A DNA stretch of 64,000 bases from Afipia sp. Root123D2. Lineage in GTDB: Bacteria > Pseudomonadota > Alphaproteobacteria > Rhizobiales > Xanthobacteraceae. This document shows, one piece after another, positions 17,067-25,253 of this stretch. Positions within the stretch are counted from its first letter, which is position 1, and every line of letters begins with the position of its first letter. Below the pieces are notes generated by a model. That model was not told the origin of the DNA. It saw only the letters and a program-made list of their open reading frames with translations, and did not search any database. The position numbers were made by a program, and so were the translations under genes. The stretch is from assembly GCF_001425835.1 (NCBI RefSeq), contig NZ_LMDP01000004.1:62001-126000 (forward strand), read 5' to 3'.

Positions 17067-17827
17067 ACGCGATCACCGCCTTCACGGTCAGGAACGAGGC
17101 GCCGCTCGAGAGCGCCGACGAACTCGAGGCGATGCTCCGCAAGATCGGCGCGGAGCGCTACCACAATCTGCATCCATTTCACCGGCTGCTGCATGGCGGC
17201 AAGCTGAACAAGGGGCAGGTGCAGGCGTGGGCGTTGAACCGCTACTATTATCAGAGCACGATCCCGATCAAGGACGCCGTGGTGATCTCGCGTTTCCGCG
17301 ACCGCGACATCCGGCGCGAATGGCGGCATCGCATTGAGGATCACGATGGCGATGCCGGCGCTGAGGGCGGCATCGAGCGCTGGCTGAAGCTGACCGAGGG
17401 GCTTGGGCTCGACAGCGCCTATGTCGAATCCGCGGAAGGGATTCTTCCGGGGACGCGTTTTGCCGTCGATGCCTATGTTCATTTCGTGCGCGACCGTACG
17501 CCGCTTGAGGCCATCGCGTCGTCGCTGACCGAACTGTTCGCGCCGAACCTGCACGAGGAGCGCATATCCGGGATGCTGGCGCATTACGATTTCGTCAATC
17601 CCGAGATCATGAGCTACTTCAAGCGCCGGATGGAGCAGGCGCCGCGCGACGCCAATTTCGCGCTCGATTTCGTCAGGACAAACGCCACCACGCCTGAGCA
17701 GCGCGAGGCGATGTGCAATGCGCTGATCTTCAAGACTAACGTACTCTGGGCGCAACTCGATGCCCTTTATCACGCCTACGTCGACGGGCACGTTCCGCCC
17801 GGCGCCTTCAGGCCGGAGCCCGCATGA
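17063..17827 (+). CDS. pqqC: PQQ synthase PqqC
   Basis: A 254-residue cofactorless oxidase that closes the second ring and performs the final eight-electron oxidation giving PQQ. The family features YHNLHPFHRLLHGGKL, NRYYYQSTIPIKDA and HRIEDHDG supply the His/Tyr/Arg active site. The usual length is about 250. The start is taken as TTG at 17063, overlapping the pqqB stop by 4 bases (TTGA); no ATG occurs at this point, and an upstream in-frame start at 16982 would lie inside pqqB. The rare start codon may lower translation relative to pqqB. The 3' end overlaps pqqD (ATGATG). Confidence 0.95.
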   Translation: MNAITAFTVRNEAPLESADELEAMLRKIGAERYHNLHPFHRLLHGGKLNKGQVQAWALNRYYYQSTIPIKDAVVISRFRDRDIRREWRHRIEDHDGDAGAEGGIERWLKLTEGLGLDSAYVESAEGILPGTRFAVDAYVHFVRDRTPLEAIASSLTELFAPNLHEERISGMLAHYDFVNPEIMSYFKRRMEQAPRDANFALDFVRTNATTPEQREAMCNALIFKTNVLWAQLDALYHAYVDGHVPPGAFRPEPA

Positions 17828-18144
17828 TGCCGACATTGCGCAGCCGGCAGGTCGACATACATCAGGAGAGCCGTCCGGTGCTCGCGCGCCATGCCCGGTT
17901 GCGTTTCGACGAGACGCGCCAGCGTTGGGTGATTTTGGCGCCCGAGCGCGTGCTGGTCCCCGACGAGGTGGCGGTCGAGATTCTGCAGCTCTGCGACGGT
18001 GACCGCAGCGTCGCGCAGATTATCGACGTGCTCGCGGCGAAATACGCAGCTGATCGCGAGGTGATCGGCCTCGATGTCATCGCGATGCTGCGTGATCTTG
18101 CCGGCAAGGGCTTTCTTGCCGACAGGCAGGATACCAAATCATGA
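17824..18144 (+). CDS. pqqD: PqqA chaperone PqqD
   Basis: A 106-residue RiPP recognition element protein. PqqD binds the precursor PqqA and presents it to the radical SAM enzyme PqqE. The family core is visible: RLRFDETRQRWVILAPERVLVPDEVAVEILQLCDG (here divided: RLRFDETRQRWVIL, then APERVLVPDE) followed by a small winged-helix part ending LAGKGFL. The gene overlaps pqqC by 4 bases and pqqE by 4 bases, consistent with a PqqD-PqqE complex made in fixed ratio. The first of two adjacent ATG codons is taken as start. Confidence 0.95.
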   Translation: MMPTLRSRQVDIHQESRPVLARHARLRFDETRQRWVILAPERVLVPDEVAVEILQLCDGDRSVAQIIDVLAAKYAADREVIGLDVIAMLRDLAGKGFLADRQDTKS

Positions 18145-19346
18145 GCCCGACGCTCGCCGATGTCAGCACCATTCACGGCGACCCGTCCGACGGGCTTGCG
18201 GCGCTGGAGCGGCGCGCCTCGCCAGCGGAGACGTTCGGGATTCCGCTGGCGGTGCTGGCGGAACTGACCCATCGCTGTCCGCTGCAATGCCCGTATTGCT
18301 CGAACCCGCTCGAACTGGAGCGCGGCAGCAACGAACTCACCACCGGCGAATGGAAGCGGGTGCTGACCGAACTGGCGCAGATCGGCGTCCTGCAGATTCA
18401 CTTTTCCGGCGGCGAGCCGACCGCGCGCAAGGATCTGGTGGAGCTTGTTCGCCATGCCACCGAGGTCGGGCTGTATTCCAACCTCATTACCTCCGCCGTT
18501 CTTCTCACCAGGGAGAAACTGGCGGCGCTCGCCGATGCCGGGCTGTGCCACGTGCAGATCAGCTTTCAGGGCAGCGAGCCCGAGGCGGCGAACCGCGTCG
18601 CCGGGCTGAGGGACGCGCACGCCAAAAAAATCGAGGTCGCGCGCTGGGTCCGCGAACTGGATTTGCCGCTCACCGTCAATGCGGTGATGCACCGGCAGAA
18701 CCTGTCGCAGCTTGCGGACATTATTCAAATGGCGGTCGATCTCGACGCCGACCGGCTCGAAGTGGCCAACGTCCAGTATTACGGCTGGGCGCTGAAGAAC
18801 CGCGCCGCGCTGATGCCGACGATGGCGCAGATCGATGAAGCCAGCCGCGTCGTCGAAGAAGCCGAAGCGCGGCTCAAGGGAACGCTCGCGATCGATTACG
18901 TGGTGCCGGACTATTACGCGCTCCGCCCGAAGAAATGCATGGGCGGCTGGGGCCGCCAGTTCTTCAATATCTCGCCGTCCGGCAAGGTGTTGCCGTGCCA
19001 TGCGGCGGAAACGATCACCGGTCTGGAGTTCGAGTCGGTGCGTGATCATCCGATTGCCTGGATCTGGCAGAACTCCGAGGCGTTCAACCGCTATCGCGGC
19101 ACCGGCTGGATGCCCGAACCGTGCCAAAGCTGCGAGTTCAAAGAGGTCGATTACGGCGGCTGCCGCTGTCAGGCTTTCGCGTTAACCGGCAAGGCCGCCA
19201 ACACCGATCCGGCCTGCGCGCTGTCGCCGATGCATGAGCAGATTTTCAAGGCCGCCATCGCGGAATCCGAAGGAGGCCTCCGCGGTTTCATCTATCGTGA
19301 TTTTTCCGGCGGCACGCTCGAGCGCGAGGATCATTCTCGTGCTTGA
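18141..19346 (+). CDS. pqqE: PqqA peptide cyclase PqqE (radical SAM)
   Basis: A 401-residue radical SAM/SPASM enzyme that makes the carbon-carbon bond between Glu16 and Tyr20 of PqqA. The radical SAM cluster motif CPLQCPYC lies near residue 50, and SGGEPTARKD is the SAM-binding GGE motif. The C-terminal SPASM region has the expected cysteines (KKCMGGWG, VLPCHAAE, PCQSCEF, GGCRCQA, DPAC) for two auxiliary clusters. It overlaps pqqD by 4 bases, and the next gene (an iminopeptidase-like hydrolase) starts 8 bases inside its end, so the operon continues. Confidence 0.97.
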   Translation: MSPTLADVSTIHGDPSDGLAALERRASPAETFGIPLAVLAELTHRCPLQCPYCSNPLELERGSNELTTGEWKRVLTELAQIGVLQIHFSGGEPTARKDLVELVRHATEVGLYSNLITSAVLLTREKLAALADAGLCHVQISFQGSEPEAANRVAGLRDAHAKKIEVARWVRELDLPLTVNAVMHRQNLSQLADIIQMAVDLDADRLEVANVQYYGWALKNRAALMPTMAQIDEASRVVEEAEARLKGTLAIDYVVPDYYALRPKKCMGGWGRQFFNISPSGKVLPCHAAETITGLEFESVRDHPIAWIWQNSEAFNRYRGTGWMPEPCQSCEFKEVDYGGCRCQAFALTGKAANTDPACALSPMHEQIFKAAIAESEGGLRGFIYRDFSGGTLEREDHSRA

Positions 19347-20352
19347 TGCCAGCGACGTCTCACCGTCCGACAAGCGTATCGACCCGTTTGCGCCGTTGAC
19401 CGTTCGGCATCTCGCGGTCGGCGACGGCCACGAGATTTATGTCGAAACCGTCGGTTGCGCTGACGGGATTCCGGCGGTCTACCTCCATGGCGGTCCCGGC
19501 AGCGGCTGCCAGCCGGATCATCGCCGCCTGTTCGATCCGCAGCGCTTTCACGCCGTGTTGTTCGATCAGCGGGGTGCGGGCCGCAGCCGGCCCAGGGGAT
19601 CGCGCGAGGCGAATACGCTCGATCATCTGATCGCGGACATGGAAACCATTCGCGAGACGCTCGGTTTTGACCGCTGGCTGGTGTCCGGCGGCTCGTGGGG
19701 CGCGACGCTGGCGCTGGCTTATGCGCAACGCCATCCCGAGCGCGTCAGCGGCATTGTGTTGCGCGCGACATTTCTCGGGACCCGCGCCGAACTGGAATGG
19801 TCGTTTCGCGGCGGGCTGCCGCGATTCTATCCGGCCCTGTACGAGGATTTTTTGAGCCTTCTTCCGCCGGAGGAGCGTGAGACGCCGCTCGAAGCTTATT
19901 GGCGGCGCATTCTCGACGACGATCCCGCGATCCACGGTCCCGCCGCATGGGCATGGCACGATACCGAGCGTATTCTCTCCGAAGTCCGGCCATCGCGATC
20001 GCGGCTCGATCTTGCCGCGATCCGGGGCGGCCGCCGTGGCCTGCCATCGACGCCGTACATGGAGGCGCATTATTTTCGCAACGGCTGCTTTCTCGAACCG
20101 GATCGGTTGATGCGCAACGCCGGACGCCTGAACGGAATTCCCGGCATCATCGTGCAGGGGCGTTATGATCTGTTGTGTCCGCCCGCAATCGCCCATGCGC
20201 TGGCGGCGGCGTGGCCCGGTGCCGAGGTCCGCATCGTCGACGGCGCCGGACATTCGCTGCACGACCCCGGCATTGCCGAGGCGGTGAGGGCGGCGATTGA
20301 CGATGTAGCAACGCTTGACGTCCAGTCGAAAGCTGATCGGACCCGAATGTGA
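19339..20352 (+). CDS. prolyl-iminopeptidase-like alpha/beta hydrolase (S33)
   Basis: A 337-residue serine hydrolase of peptidase family S33. HGGPGSG at 50-56 is the oxyanion/N-terminal-binding motif, FDQRGAGRS follows, GGSWG places the nucleophile at Ser119, and YDLLCP (Asp) and AGHS (His) near the C-terminus complete the triad. These features fit prolyl aminopeptidase, which frees N-terminal proline in the cytoplasm. The GTG start at 19339 has GAGGA 8 bases upstream and lies inside the end of pqqE, so it is co-translated with the PQQ enzymes. The context suggests a role in trimming the cross-linked PqqA, a step for which no pqqF/pqqG protease is seen here, but a housekeeping peptidase is also possible. 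Confidence 0.9.
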   Translation: MLDASDVSPSDKRIDPFAPLTVRHLAVGDGHEIYVETVGCADGIPAVYLHGGPGSGCQPDHRRLFDPQRFHAVLFDQRGAGRSRPRGSREANTLDHLIADMETIRETLGFDRWLVSGGSWGATLALAYAQRHPERVSGIVLRATFLGTRAELEWSFRGGLPRFYPALYEDFLSLLPPEERETPLEAYWRRILDDDPAIHGPAAWAWHDTERILSEVRPSRSRLDLAAIRGGRRGLPSTPYMEAHYFRNGCFLEPDRLMRNAGRLNGIPGIIVQGRYDLLCPPAIAHALAAAWPGAEVRIVDGAGHSLHDPGIAEAVRAAIDDVATLDVQSKADRTRM

Positions 20353-20360
20353 AACGATCC

Positions 20361-20375
20361 CTCATCCTGAGGAGC
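20361..20375 (+). repeat. short copy of a dispersed 15-base repeat
   Basis: CTCATCCTGAGGAGC here is identical to the reverse complement of 63442-63456. It lies just after the iminopeptidase gene, in the gap before the convergent cytochrome gene, and looks like a remnant of a dispersed palindromic intergenic repeat. Confidence 0.45.
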
Positions 20376-20446
20376 GTGCTTTCTTTTCCCTCCCCAGAAG
20401 GGGGCGACGAAGAAAAGCTCACTGCAGGAGAGGCGCTGATGCTACC

Positions 20447-20782
20447 TCATTGCGGCACGGTCACGCTGACCTCGAGTCCCGAATACCACGCCGCGAGATC
20501 GGCGATGTCATCGTCGGACAGCGGCTTGGCGACGACATTCATGGTTTCATCCTTGCGCTCCTCCGAGCGGAACGCCTTGATCTGCTTTTCCAGATAGATC
20601 GCGGGCGACCCGGCGATGTTCGGCGCATTCGGCAGTTTCGAGATGCCGTCGATGCCGTGGCAGGCGGCGCATTGCATCGCCTTCTTGCGGCCGGCCTTGG
20701 CATCGCCGTCGGCATGGGCGGCATGGGAGCTTGCGACCAGCGCAGCCGCTATTGCCAGCGCGGTCAGGCTTCGTGCGAACAT
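20447..20782 (-). CDS. c-type cytochrome (class I, cytochrome c4/c553-like)
   Basis: A 111-residue periplasmic monohaem cytochrome. The signal peptide is residues 1-24 (MFARSLTALAIAAALVASSH, then AAHA), the haem site is CAACH at about 38-42, a GxxKLPNAPNIAGSP loop follows and the likely axial Met is in ETMNVV. The size matches one half of cytochrome c4. Its start is set at 20782 because the signal peptide begins there; the frame is open 57 bases further up but without a ribosome site. It lies downstream of, and is probably co-transcribed with, the sorbosone-dehydrogenase-like gene, so it is a good candidate electron acceptor for that PQQ enzyme. Confidence 0.88.
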   Translation of the reverse strand: MFARSLTALAIAAALVASSHAAHADGDAKAGRKKAMQCAACHGIDGISKLPNAPNIAGSPAIYLEKQIKAFRSEERKDETMNVVAKPLSDDDIADLAAWYSGLEVSVTVPQ

Positions 20783-20887
20783 GATGTGAAATCCCGGTGA
20801 AAAGGCCGGCTGCGGCAGCCGCGCGTGACGGTCGCACACCCGCCGCCGCGAATGGCATCTGCCATCGTGCGGCGGGATGCGGCTCGG

Positions 20888-22165
20888 TTACTTGTCCTCG
20901 TAAGTGATGAGATAAAGCGCACCCGCCAGATCGTCCGATACCAGCAGCGATCCGTCGCGCAATTGTGCGATATCGACAGGGCGCCCGAGATATTCACCAT
21001 CCGGCGTCAGCCATCCGGATGCAAAGACCTCTGTCTTGTCGGCGCTGCCATCGGCCTTGAGCGAGGTGAACATCACCCGCGCGCCGACTGGCTCGGTCCG
21101 ATTCCACGATCCGTGCTGCGCCGAGAAGATGCCGCCGCGATACTTCGCGGGAAACGACTTGCCGCTATAGAACATCATGCCGAGATCGGCGGCATGGGCA
21201 TCCATCTCGACTTCCGGGTAGACCACGTTGGCGGGCGGTGTATCGGCCTTGTATTCGACGGTGCGAACCTTGCCGCCGCCATAATACGGGAAGCCGAAGT
21301 TCTGTCCGGCCTGCGTGGCGCGGTTCAGTTCGCCCGGAGGTGTGTTGTCACCCATGCCGTCGACCTGATTGTCGGTAAACCAGAGCTGACCGTTCTTCGG
21401 GTTGAAGTCGAGCCCGACCGAATTGCGTATGCCATGCGCGTAGATCATCCGGTTGCTGCCGTCCTGGTCCATGCGGATGATCGAGCCAAGCCCTGCCTTG
21501 AAATAGGCGTCGAGCTTCTCTTTCGGAGGCACGTTGAATTTTTGGCCGATGGCCGTGTAAAGCTTGTTGTCGGGGCCGATGCGACAAGGCCGCGCGGTAT
21601 GATTGAAACTCTCCTCTTCCTTCGGAATCAGTTCGCCTTGCTTCACGACAACGCCGACCGCGACGTCGGGGCTTTCGTAGAAGAATTCAGCAGCAGGAAA
21701 ACTGAGAATGCGGTTCTGCTCGACGATGTAAAGGACGCCGTCCTTGGAAAAGCAGACGCCGTTGGGAAGGGTGAACTTCACCGAGGGTGCGAACTCCTTC
21801 ACCTCTTCGGCGTAGCCGGCCTTGCCACGATCGGTGACGGCATAGACCTTGGTCTTGCGCGTGCCGATGAACGTCACCACGCCCTGCGGGCCGACCGCTA
21901 TGTGCCGCGCGTCAGGGACGAGCGCATAAAGACTGATCTTGAATCCCGGCGGCAGCTTGATCTTCGACAGGTTGGCCTTGATGGCATCGGCCTTGCGGCC
22001 CGACTGCGCGACCGTCGGGATTTCCGTGACGCCGGTCTTTTTGAATTCACCCAGTTTCTCGACGTTGCTTTCCGATGACTGGGCGGATGCAGGAATTGCC
22101 GATGCGCAGAGCAGCGCTGCAACAGCGAATGAACCAAGAATGGATGATCTGGAAACGTAAAACAT
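20888..22165 (-). CDS. PQQ-dependent sugar (L-sorbosone-type) dehydrogenase
   Basis: A 425-residue periplasmic protein of the six-bladed glucose/sorbosone dehydrogenase family, which uses PQQ and Ca2+ to oxidise aldoses or aldehydes. The signal peptide covers residues 1-29 (ending PASAQ). Family marks include KLPPGFKISLYA, LPNGVCFSKDGVLYI, YAHGIRNSVGLDFNP, WFTDNQVD, and near the end FSAQHGSWNRT. A GGGAGGATAAGAGT leader fixes the ATG. The gene is followed by a cytochrome c gene, and the pqq operon lies close by. The natural substrate is unknown; sorbosone is only the name-giving case. Confidence 0.9.
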   Translation of the reverse strand: MFYVSRSSILGSFAVAALLCASAIPASAQSSESNVEKLGEFKKTGVTEIPTVAQSGRKADAIKANLSKIKLPPGFKISLYALVPDARHIAVGPQGVVTFIGTRKTKVYAVTDRGKAGYAEEVKEFAPSVKFTLPNGVCFSKDGVLYIVEQNRILSFPAAEFFYESPDVAVGVVVKQGELIPKEEESFNHTARPCRIGPDNKLYTAIGQKFNVPPKEKLDAYFKAGLGSIIRMDQDGSNRMIYAHGIRNSVGLDFNPKNGQLWFTDNQVDGMGDNTPPGELNRATQAGQNFGFPYYGGGKVRTVEYKADTPPANVVYPEVEMDAHAADLGMMFYSGKSFPAKYRGGIFSAQHGSWNRTEPVGARVMFTSLKADGSADKTEVFASGWLTPDGEYLGRPVDIAQLRDGSLLVSDDLAGALYLITYEDK

Positions 22166-22337
22166 ACTCTTATCCTCCCAATGGGGATTGATTGTTAAGT
22201 TTTACGGAGGGAAGACTAGCGAACGCCATCGACGGCGCAAGATGCAAGGCGGAAAGATGACCCGGTGTGAAGCCTTGCCGCTTCGCAGCATCGCGGGATT
22301 GTGATTTGCGCACAATGCGCGCCGCACCGCAGGCGGA

Positions 22338-22751
22338 TCAGGATGCGTTGCCCTTGATCACCTTGCACGGCGTCGACGATGTTGAGGACAGCCGCACCAG
22401 GCGTCCGATCGTAAGGCCCATTCTTTGATCCTTGCGCGTGATGAAGCGCAACGTGCCGCGCGGATAGGCGTTACAGAATGTCGACAGCGTCCCGGCGGTC
22501 GCCGGCACGCTGTCCTGTTTCGGGATGACGCCGATGCCGCCATCCTTCAGCATGACCGCGTCCTTGACGTTGGACATCGCCGCCGTCGCGAGGCAGACCT
22601 TGAACAGGCTTTGATAGGCTTGCGGGGGCATGGTCAGTTCACCCGCCAGACCGCCGAGCAGATAGTCGCGGCTCCTGCCGCAACTATCGGCATAGGCTGG
22701 CCCGGCGATAACCGAAGCCAGCAACACGATAGAGGCCAGGGCCGTCTTCAT
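22338..22751 (-). CDS. small secreted cysteine-containing protein of unknown function
   Basis: A 137-residue protein I do not recognise. A signal peptide (MKTALASIVLLASVIAGPAYA) is cleaved about residue 21. The mature part of about 116 residues has four cysteines (in DSCGRS, FKVCLA, STFCNA and TPCKV), enough for two disulfides, and is otherwise small and mildly basic. Its ATG shares one base with the TGA of the upstream glycosyltransferase gene (TGATG), so it is translationally coupled to the polysaccharide genes. The coupling suggests a periplasmic role in exopolysaccharide assembly or export. The longer upstream frame to 22874 is only a shadow of the glycosyltransferase gene. Confidence 0.7.
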   Translation of the reverse strand: MKTALASIVLLASVIAGPAYADSCGRSRDYLLGGLAGELTMPPQAYQSLFKVCLATAAMSNVKDAVMLKDGGIGVIPKQDSVPATAGTLSTFCNAYPRGTLRFITRKDQRMGLTIGRLVRLSSTSSTPCKVIKGNAS

Positions 22752-23968
22752 CACGGTGCAACAGGTGCGAGCGGGATGCTCGCTCCGGCGGTGGTGGCAA
22801 CGAGGTCGGCAATATCGGATTCGAGCCGTCCCGGGCGCGACAGGCCGTAGGTATCCGCCGCGCAGCGTTCCCACGACAGCGCGCGGGCATGCGCCATTGC
22901 TCCGGCGGCGAGAATGGCGCGGGTATCGGTTTCCTCGACAATCTCGGCGATCACGCGCGCGATCTCGTCGCGGTCCGGTTCCACCAGCAGGCCGGTCTCG
23001 TCGGCGAGGACGGCATCAGGCACGCCGCCGACATTGGTCGCGATGCTCGGCAACCCCGCTGCTCCCGCTTCGAGATAGACGAGGCCGAAACCCTCAACGC
23101 GGCCGGACGATTCCGGCAACCCCGTCAGGCAAAAGAAATCACTGGCCCCGTAAATGTCGCGGATCTGTTCATTTGACATCGTCCCCATGATGCGGACATC
23201 GCAATCGGTATCGGCAATCATCTGACGAAACTCGCGAACATAGTCGGCTTCGCCCTCAGGGCCGATCACCAGCCAGGTGATGCGCCGGCGCAGTTCATCC
23301 GGAAGGGTGGCCAGCGCCGACAGCGTCAGGTGGTGACCCTTGCGGCGGGTGAGGCGCGCGACCGTCACCATGACGATGCGATCGGGCGCGAGATGGTGGG
23401 TCTGTCTGGCCTCCGCGCGCCTGCGGTTCGAACCGAACCAGAAATCGGATACCCCGAGCGGAATGGCGTTGACGCGGTGCTCTTCCATGGCGAAGCGGCT
23501 GCGGAACAGCTCGCGCGTATAACGGCTGTTGGCGGCGACCTCGGTGCGCGGGCCGAACACGCCTGCGGTGCGGATCGCCAGGCGCTTCATCGAGGTCTGG
23601 GTCTCGTTGATTTCGGTGCCGTGCACCGTCATCAGCAGGCGGGCGCGAGTGCGCCGCCGCGACAGCGCCAGTGGAATAAAGAACGGCCAGTCCGCGGCGT
23701 GAATGATGTCGTAGTCAGCGCTGCGGACGCTGCTGCGGGCGAGCGCGATCTTGGACGGAAGATCGCGCATCGAATGGAGGCCGCCGCGAAAGCGGTGAAG
23801 GCGGAACGGGTAGGCGCGGTCGTCATCGGGCGTATGTTCCGAATAGTCGGGCGCGATTACGGTCACCTGCGCGCCGAGATGGCTGGCGGCCGCCGCGATC
23901 TCACGCGCATAGGTGCCGATTCCGCCAGTCGCCGGCGCGAATTCGCTCGTCAGCATGAGAATGTTCAT
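22751..23968 (-). CDS. glycosyltransferase family 4
   Basis: A 405-residue GT-B fold retaining glycosyltransferase. The N-terminal domain starts MNILMLTSEFAPATGGIGTY with the glycine-rich acceptor loop; the C-terminal domain has VTVARLTRRKGH (nucleotide-sugar domain start) and the E-x7-E motif EGFGLVYLE near residue 290-300. It would transfer a sugar from an NDP-sugar to the growing lipid-linked repeat unit on the cytoplasmic side of the inner membrane. GAGGAG lies just before the ATG. It is in a run of minus-strand glycosyltransferase genes (22.3-26.0 kb). The sugar cannot be told. Confidence 0.9.
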   Translation of the reverse strand: MNILMLTSEFAPATGGIGTYAREIAAAASHLGAQVTVIAPDYSEHTPDDDRAYPFRLHRFRGGLHSMRDLPSKIALARSSVRSADYDIIHAADWPFFIPLALSRRRTRARLLMTVHGTEINETQTSMKRLAIRTAGVFGPRTEVAANSRYTRELFRSRFAMEEHRVNAIPLGVSDFWFGSNRRRAEARQTHHLAPDRIVMVTVARLTRRKGHHLTLSALATLPDELRRRITWLVIGPEGEADYVREFRQMIADTDCDVRIMGTMSNEQIRDIYGASDFFCLTGLPESSGRVEGFGLVYLEAGAAGLPSIATNVGGVPDAVLADETGLLVEPDRDEIARVIAEIVEETDTRAILAAGAMAHARALSWERCAADTYGLSRPGRLESDIADLVATTAGASIPLAPVAP

Positions 23969-23975
23969 AGGCTCC

Positions 23976-25253
23976 TCAATAGGCGGAGGCCGCTGCCGTC
24001 AAGCCGCGCGCGTTCTGGATTTCCTGATGATAACGGAAGACGCGCGCCAGTTGCGTGTTGGGCGTGAAGGTCTTGATGCTGGCGGCGATGCCGGCGGAAT
24101 CCATTTCGCGCTTTGCAATGGCGCTGCGGATTTCGACGAACCTCTGGGCCAGCCGCTCCGCCATGTCTTGCTTGCTGTCGCTGCGCGACACCAGATAGCC
24201 GCTTTCGCCGTCGCGGATCACCGCCTCGAGCTGGGGCAGGTGCAGCGCCGCCACCGGACGGCCGACCGCGAGTGTCTCGAGCACGAAGCGTGGCATCCCC
24301 TCGAATTCCGATGTCAGGATTCCGGCGTGGGCCGAGGCGAGCGCCGTGGCCATTCCGGCAGCATCCTTGAAGCCGTGTCGCACGGTTACATCCTCGATCG
24401 CCGCGAATTCAGGGAAGCGATGCGGGTCGCTGGTGCCGATATAATGGAATTCGACCGCGCCGTTCAGGCGCTCGCGCAGTTTGGCGATGGTCTGGAACAT
24501 CAGCGCCGGGTCCTTGAATTCATCGAGCCGCCCGGCAAACGCGACGCGGAATGGATCGGTGCCGAGAGGCAGCGGCTGCGGCTTGAAGATGTCGGTATTG
24601 ACCCAAGTCCACAGCGTATCGATCTTGTCCTTGCTATTGGGGTAGGTTTTCTGAAGCCGCTCGGTGATATGCGGATTGACGCAGAGAAACTTTTCGCTGG
24701 CCGCGATGGCGAAGCGCTCTCCGGCATTGTGAACGAAGGAATAGCGCCGAAGCAGCGAGTCCATCTGAAGCTTCGGCACGCCTTCGCCGTGCAGCATCTG
24801 GACGAACGGCAATCGCAGGATCGCGGGCAGCCATGAGAACTCGACGCGGCGAAGGTCGATCGAGCATCGTCGCGCCCGGATCAGCCGCGCGATCGTGCCG
24901 AAATTTCGCATCAGCGCCATGAAGAATTTCCCGGTCAGCGACGAGCGAACCGTCTTTGCTGCTTCGCGCGCCTGCTCGTCCGAATAGTGCAGGATCGGCA
25001 GGAATTCGAACGTCCGCCCACGGAAGGTCAGCTTCTGAATCTGACCAAGCTTGAGGTCGCCTTTGGAATCGACGCCGATGAACAGCAGGTCGGTGTCGGT
25101 CGGGTGAAACGTGATGAAATCGCGAATGTAGGTTTCGAGACCGCCGACTTTCTCACCGCGCGGATCGAACGGGTGGATCAGGCAGATCTGGTATCTCGGC
25201 TTTGCGAGCGCCGAATTGCGTGCGCGCTGTGCCAGCGTTACCGTGGAAGTCAT
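23976..25253 (-). CDS. glycosyltransferase family 4
   Basis: A 425-residue GT-B glycosyltransferase. The N-terminal part has ICLIHPFDPRGEKVGGLETYIRDF, with the G-G-x-E-x-Y acceptor loop (here seen as KVGGLETYI); the C-terminal domain begins FRVAFAGRLDEFKDP and has the E-x7-E-like segment SEFEGMPRFVLETLA, in which the second Glu is retained. The ATG at 25253 has AAGGAAA upstream and overlaps the stop of the WecG-type gene by 4 bases (ATGA); the frame is open further to 25493 but that is a shadow. It probably adds one sugar of the exopolysaccharide repeat unit. Confidence 0.88.
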   Translation of the reverse strand: MTSTVTLAQRARNSALAKPRYQICLIHPFDPRGEKVGGLETYIRDFITFHPTDTDLLFIGVDSKGDLKLGQIQKLTFRGRTFEFLPILHYSDEQAREAAKTVRSSLTGKFFMALMRNFGTIARLIRARRCSIDLRRVEFSWLPAILRLPFVQMLHGEGVPKLQMDSLLRRYSFVHNAGERFAIAASEKFLCVNPHITERLQKTYPNSKDKIDTLWTWVNTDIFKPQPLPLGTDPFRVAFAGRLDEFKDPALMFQTIAKLRERLNGAVEFHYIGTSDPHRFPEFAAIEDVTVRHGFKDAAGMATALASAHAGILTSEFEGMPRFVLETLAVGRPVAALHLPQLEAVIRDGESGYLVSRSDSKQDMAERLAQRFVEIRSAIAKREMDSAGIAASIKTFTPNTQLARVFRYHQEIQNARGLTAAASAY

